Assembly (NCBI GenBank): GCA_946479615.1
Contig: CAMLGR010000100.1
Span: 1-18,168, forward strand
Reading direction: 5' to 3'
Length of the DNA: 18,168 nt
Source: an uncultured Bacteroidota bacterium
GTDB taxonomy: Bacteria > Bacteroidota > Bacteroidia > Chitinophagales > Chitinophagaceae
Shown here one piece after another: positions 14,976 through 18,168 of the stretch. The translations under genes were made by a program, and so were the position numbers. The number at the start of each line of letters is the position of its first letter. Within the stretch, counting starts at the first letter, position 1. Under the pieces are notes generated by a model. It worked only from the letters and a program-made list of their open reading frames with translations. It had not been told where the DNA came from and ran no database searches.

Positions 14976-15746
14976 TCAGAATTTTTCTATCACTCCCAAT
15001 CCAAACAATGCAAAATCATATTTGACAGGATCATTTTTATCCAATCTTTTTAAATACGCGGTAAGCTCAATAGCTGCCCGCCAATCCATTTGCTTTCTCG
15101 ATAAAAGATCGAATCTTTTCGCCACTCTTGCCACATGCAAATCGATCGGGCAGATCAATTGAGAAGGGGAAATATTTTCCCATATCCCGAAGTCAACGCC
15201 ATTTTTATCCTTTCGTACCATCCAGCGTAAAAACATATTCAGGCGCTTGCAGGTCGATCCTTTTTCCGGTGTGGCAATATGTTTCCTCGTACGCAGAGGC
15301 GCATCTTCCAGTGAAAAGAAATAATGATGAAAGCCCGACAGGGCCTGTTCAATATTTTTATCTCCGGGTTCCATCCATTTGGAAAAAGCTGTTTCCAAAG
15401 AATTATGCGAAGTATAATGATGCTTCAGGAAGTCAACGAAGTATAAAAGATCGGTGGGATTGAATGTGCGGTGTTTGAACTGTAATAATTTTTTCAGCTC
15501 ATTATCCGAAGCATTTTTAATGAAATCATAGGGAGCCATATCCATCAGTTGCATCAGTTCCCTTGATTTCTGAATGATCGTCGTACGGTTTCCCCAGGCA
15601 AAGAGGGCCGCGAAAAAACCAGCCAGCTCAATGTCTTGTTTTACCGTAAATAAATGGGGGATGGATACAGGATCATCTTTAATAAAAGAAGGTTGATTAT
15701 ATGCATCAACCTTCTTATCCAAAAAATCTTTAAGAGAATCATTCAT
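14976..15746 (-). CDS. TIGR02757 family protein
   Basis: A 256-residue soluble protein of a family conserved in Bacteroidota and some other bacteria. Diagnostic stretches are KQDIELAGFFAALFAWGNRTTI at about 36-57, KRLNMFLRWMVRKDKNGVDFGIW near 166-189, SQLICPIDLHVARVAKRFDL, and NDPVKYDFALFGLGV at the end. The pattern resembles helix-hairpin-helix DNA glycosylase-type folds, but no catalytic Lys/Asp pair can be assigned, so the function is unknown. It begins 15 bp after the mini membrane protein gene on the same strand, suggesting co-transcription. The length is normal for the family. Confidence 0.87.
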   Translation of the reverse strand: MNDSLKDFLDKKVDAYNQPSFIKDDPVSIPHLFTVKQDIELAGFFAALFAWGNRTTIIQKSRELMQLMDMAPYDFIKNASDNELKKLLQFKHRTFNPTDLLYFVDFLKHHYTSHNSLETAFSKWMEPGDKNIEQALSGFHHYFFSLEDAPLRTRKHIATPEKGSTCKRLNMFLRWMVRKDKNGVDFGIWENISPSQLICPIDLHVARVAKRFDLLSRKQMDWRAAIELTAYLKRLDKNDPVKYDFALFGLGVIEKF

Positions 15747-15761
15747 ATCGTATCTGCTTCA

Positions 15762-15908
15762 TCAGACGGGATCTCCGCCCCTGATGAGCCGCAATATAAT
15801 GGCAATAATAGCAATTACCAGCAAAATATGAATCAATGAACCGACCGAGAATACGAAGAAGCCAAGTACCCAGCCGATCAGCAGGATTATAGCAATAAGG
15901 TAAAGCAT
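15762..15908 (-). CDS. lmo0937-type mini membrane protein
   Basis: A 48-residue protein made of two hydrophobic helices: MLYLIAIILLIGWVLGFFVF and, after GSLIH, ILLVIAIIAIILRLI, ending in RGGDPV. This is the signature of the small lmo0937 (DUF5670) membrane protein family, found in many bacteria and often near stress genes; its role is unknown. The frame extends upstream to 15953, but those 15 residues are polar and not part of the family. It lies 86 bp after the PLP-enzyme gene and 15 bp before the TIGR02757 gene. A TATTTG box with an upstream TTG (minus strand, about 15920-15950) might provide its own promoter. Confidence 0.85.
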   Translation of the reverse strand: MLYLIAIILLIGWVLGFFVFSVGSLIHILLVIAIIAIILRLIRGGDPV

Positions 15909-15994
15909 AACATCTGGTTTAAAATGATCAAATAGTTGGATGTGTACACCCACAATTTTGCATAAACGATGCCAAACCAGTTACAGGGAAGCTT

Positions 15995-17134
15995 TTACCC
16001 AATCGCTTTTTCCAGGTCGTTGATGAGGTCATCTGCGTCCTCGATACCGATGCTTAGTCTTATCAATGAATCACTTAAACCGTTCCTGATCCTTTCTTCC
16101 CGGGGAATAGAAGCATGGGTCATGGAAGCAGGATGATTGATCAATGATTCTACACCACCCAGGCTTTCGGCCAGTGAAAACAGTGTAGTGGAAGAAAGCA
16201 GTTTGTGTGCCGCTTCTGCGCTATCATCTTTCAATATAAAACTGATCATACCACCAAAGCCACGCATTTGTTTTTTAGCAATAGCATATCCCGGGTGATC
16301 TTCAAATCCCGGCCAGTATACTTTGCCGACCTTCGGATGATTGCGTAGCCACTTGCCGATCTTCTCTCCATTAATGCAATGCTGCTGCATGCGTACATGC
16401 AATGTTTTTATGCCACGTAATACCAGGAAGCAATCCATGGGGCCGGGCACCGCGCCACAACTTTTTTGTATGAAGTATAATTTTTCACGCAGACCGGCAT
16501 CATTCATAATTAAGGCACCCTGTATAACATCACTATGCCCGCCCAGGTATTTGGTAGAGGAGTGCATGACGATATCGGCACCGAGATCAAGCGGGTTTTG
16601 CAGGTAAGGGGAAGCAAATGTATTGTCAACGCAGAGCCATGCATTGGCTTTTTTTGCGATCGCGGATGCTTTTTCGATATCCGTAATATTCATTAACGGG
16701 TTGGTCGGTGTTTCCAGCCAGATCAGTTTTGTTTTACCGGTTACCGCTTTTTGAATGGCTTCGGTACTGGTAGCATCCACATAAATGAACCTGATACCGA
16801 ATTTTTCAAATATTTTGGTGAACAGGCGATAAGTGCCGCCATACATATCATTACCGGCAATGACCTCATCGCCTGGTTCCAGTAATTTGATCACGGCATC
16901 GGTAGCCGCTACACCGCTGCTGAAGGCGAGCCCGTATTTGCCGTTTTCGATGATCGCCAGCGCATCTTCAAGCGCTTTACGTGTAGGGTTCTGACTGCGG
17001 GCATATTCATAACCTTTGTTTTTACCGGGCGCTTCCTGCACATAGGTGGAAGTTTGGTAGATAGGGGTCATAACAGCACCGGTAGAAGGATCAGGTTCTG
17101 CACCTGCATGGATAAACTTGGTAGCGATCTTCAT
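15995..17134 (-). CDS. Cystathionine gamma-synthase/lyase (MetB/CGL-like)
   Basis: A 379-residue cytoplasmic PLP enzyme of the Cys/Met metabolism family. PLP-site features are the Schiff-base Lys at 195 in HSSTKYLGGHSD, D170 in LCVDNTFASPYL, YARSQNPTR at about 44-52 and MYGGTYR near 97-103. The C-terminal ESLGGVESLINHPASMTHASIP substrate loop is intact, so it is a full-length enzyme. Family members join cysteine to an activated homoserine (gamma-synthase, methionine direction) or cleave cystathionine to cysteine (gamma-lyase). Homologues in this phylum are usually named gamma-synthase, yet YEYARSQNP and YGLAFSSG resemble eukaryotic gamma-lyases. The sequence alone does not settle which. No other methionine gene is adjacent. 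Confidence 0.9.
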   Translation of the reverse strand: MKIATKFIHAGAEPDPSTGAVMTPIYQTSTYVQEAPGKNKGYEYARSQNPTRKALEDALAIIENGKYGLAFSSGVAATDAVIKLLEPGDEVIAGNDMYGGTYRLFTKIFEKFGIRFIYVDATSTEAIQKAVTGKTKLIWLETPTNPLMNITDIEKASAIAKKANAWLCVDNTFASPYLQNPLDLGADIVMHSSTKYLGGHSDVIQGALIMNDAGLREKLYFIQKSCGAVPGPMDCFLVLRGIKTLHVRMQQHCINGEKIGKWLRNHPKVGKVYWPGFEDHPGYAIAKKQMRGFGGMISFILKDDSAEAAHKLLSSTTLFSLAESLGGVESLINHPASMTHASIPREERIRNGLSDSLIRLSIGIEDADDLINDLEKAIG

Positions 17135-17458
17135 AATATCATTAATTGGTTAATACTTATAAATAAAGTCATGTGTTATGTAAAGAAGCAATGGATCTGT
17201 ACGGATATTCTTTGCGTCTTTGCGTGAAATGCAAAGATGTGAAAAATTACGCTAGCATATAGTAAAACAACGGTTTACCATTCATCCTTCGATCTTTTCC
17301 TTTAACAAATCCTTAATGGCGATCAGCCGGAAAAAGAAATCACGTTTCGTCGGGATAAATCAACTATTCAAATTCTATTTAAAGCGGTTTAGCGGTTTTT
17401 AAGGTTTTGTAACGTATTCAACAGCAATATACCTGCTTACCGGCAATCGACATTCTCC
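17135..17458. other. Gap with a CTTTGCGT phrase and no gene
   Basis: No supported ORF or RNA gene is seen. At 17209-17236 a CTTTGCGT phrase occurs twice in tandem, followed by a 6-bp dyad (17218-17223 with 17231-17236). A candidate minus-strand promoter for the PLP enzyme reads TTG, 18-bp spacer, TAATTTTT (17242-17270). CGGTTT-type words recur near 17383-17405. Confidence 0.4.
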
Positions 17459-17489
17459 TTGTATCCGGCTGTTAGCGGGAGTACATTCG
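17459..17489 (+). promoter_or_regulatory. Candidate promoter of the PepSY-like gene
   Basis: TTG at 17459-17461, a 20-bp spacer and TACATTCG at 17482-17489 (one base from TAnnTTTG) form a Bacteroidota-type promoter 32 bp before the ATG. Confidence 0.5.
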
Positions 17490-17521
17490 GTCAGCATTTT
17501 CAACCATTAAAAGTATAAATC

Positions 17522-17971
17522 ATGAAAAAATTATTTTACCTGGCTGTCCTGCTGACTGGTTTGGCAGCCAATGCAACTCCTCCTTCCGATGCGAGTGTCA
17601 ATGAGAAGATCATGAAGGCATTTGCAGAAACCTTTAATACGGCACAGGATGTAACCTGGCACCAGTATGAAAATTATTCGCAGGCCAATTTCCGCCTGGA
17701 TGATATCCAGATCCGTGCACAGTATGATGATGCGGGTACACTTATCAAGACAACCCGTTATTATACCGAAAAACAATTGCTGCCAAACATTGTTGCCAAA
17801 CTGAAGAAGAAATTTGCGGGAAAAGAAATTGGTGGTATCACCGAGATCACATCCGATGATGAAGTGAGTTTTACGATCAACCTGAAAGACGATAAGAACT
17901 GGTATATCGTAAAATCAGATATCTATGGCAACCTGCAACAAATGGATAAATATAAAAGGGCTGACCTGTAA
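17522..17971 (+). CDS. Secreted PepSY-like protein
   Basis: A 149-residue exported protein with a signal peptide ending in AANA. The mature part has the layout of the Bacteroidota PepSY-like (putative beta-lactamase-inhibitor-like) family: a helix (VNEKIMKAFAETF) leading into AQDVTWHQYENYSQANFRLDD, then a strand pair with YDDAGTLIKTTRYY. A second half repeats the plan: LLPNIVAKLKKKFAGKEIGGITEI, then SFTINLKDDKNWYIVKSDIYGNL. It is probably periplasmic. Despite the family nickname there is no evidence that it inhibits beta-lactamase. It is monocistronic, with a candidate promoter upstream and a strong terminator downstream. Confidence 0.85.
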   Translation: MKKLFYLAVLLTGLAANATPPSDASVNEKIMKAFAETFNTAQDVTWHQYENYSQANFRLDDIQIRAQYDDAGTLIKTTRYYTEKQLLPNIVAKLKKKFAGKEIGGITEITSDDEVSFTINLKDDKNWYIVKSDIYGNLQQMDKYKRADL

Positions 17972-18013
17972 AGCTCTCCTGACATATGTGTTTAGTGAAT
18001 CATCCTTGATCTG

Positions 18014-18047
18014 AATTGTCTCGTCTGTTTGACGGGACAATTTTTTT
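18014..18047 (+). terminator. Rho-independent terminator
   Basis: A 12-bp stem (18014-18025 with 18031-18042, 11 of 12 plus a wobble), a 5-nt loop and a T tract through 18047 lie 42 bp after the PepSY-like stop. This is the clearest canonical terminator in the window and is separate from the next inverted repeat. Confidence 0.85.
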
Positions 18048-18049
18048 CT

Positions 18050-18168
18050 ATGTGAACCCTTTATGCCCTATGTGCCTATGTGATGAATCTACGCCGATCT
18101 GCTATAGTACTACAACAGCATTGCGTAATCTTTACCACATAGGCACATAGGGCATAAAGGGTTCACAT
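18050..18168. repeat. Perfect 33-bp inverted repeat at the window edge
   Basis: Arms 18050-18082 and 18136-18168 are exact reverse complements (33 of 33) around a 53-nt loop. The arm is made of CACATAGG, CACATAGGG and CATAAAGGG words 8-9 bp apart. It starts 2 bp after a terminator and touches the window end, so the right arm may extend further. Confidence 0.88.

Noticed and set aside
1..18168. tRNA, rRNA, riboswitch, phage or defence genes
   Set aside because: No cloverleaf, rRNA-like, riboswitch-like or defence-related sequence was recognised on either strand.

Overview
The window looks like ordinary chromosome from a member of the Bacteroidota, most likely Chitinophagaceae. The signs are an OMP_b-brl-type surface receptor with a carboxypeptidase-regulatory-like N-terminus, a head-GIN DUF2807 protein, PepSY-like, DUF4197 and TIGR02757 proteins, starts with no Shine-Dalgarno sequence, and -7 boxes of the TAnnTTTG type. 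The family-level assignment is inference; no rRNA or other marker is present.

Layout. 1-2569 (+): a tight overlapping group of coaX (5' end outside the window), an outer-membrane protein and lptC. 3154-3975 (+): an HSDL2-like short-chain dehydrogenase, converging on lysS (4095-5618, -). 5874-6596 (+): a secreted DUF4197 protein, converging on a flavin reductase-like protein (6695-7576, -). 7835-8542 (+): a DUF2807 protein with a clear terminator, followed by a possible gene remnant on the minus strand. 8992-9531 (+): an unrecognised lipoprotein, ending 2 bp from a fumarylacetoacetate hydrolase-family gene (9534-10544, -), which diverges from a membrane fatty-acid/sphingolipid hydroxylase (10673-11344, +). 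11429-11746 (-): a small helical protein. 11873-14686 (+): the large outer-membrane receptor. Minus strand 17134 to 14976: a cystathionine gamma-synthase/lyase, an lmo0937-type mini membrane protein and a TIGR02757 protein. 17522-17971 (+): a PepSY-like secreted protein. Most genes are housekeeping or cell-envelope genes and do not form one pathway.

The unusual part is the DNA between genes. Eight intergenic gaps hold a long inverted repeat (arms about 18-37 bp, several perfect). The arms are built from short words recurring every 7-10 bp. The sequence differs from gap to gap but the architecture is the same, and two of the elements share a 13-mer. They lie in convergent, divergent and co-directional gaps, often starting 1-10 bp after a stop codon, and are distinct from the four ordinary terminator-like hairpins also present. 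One locus (14681-14954) carries a diverged tandem duplication plus an inverted copy that matches one of the two exactly. A second signal is a dyad, ATACGA-N6-TCGT, found 45-65 bp before two envelope-gene starts and possibly marking a shared regulator.
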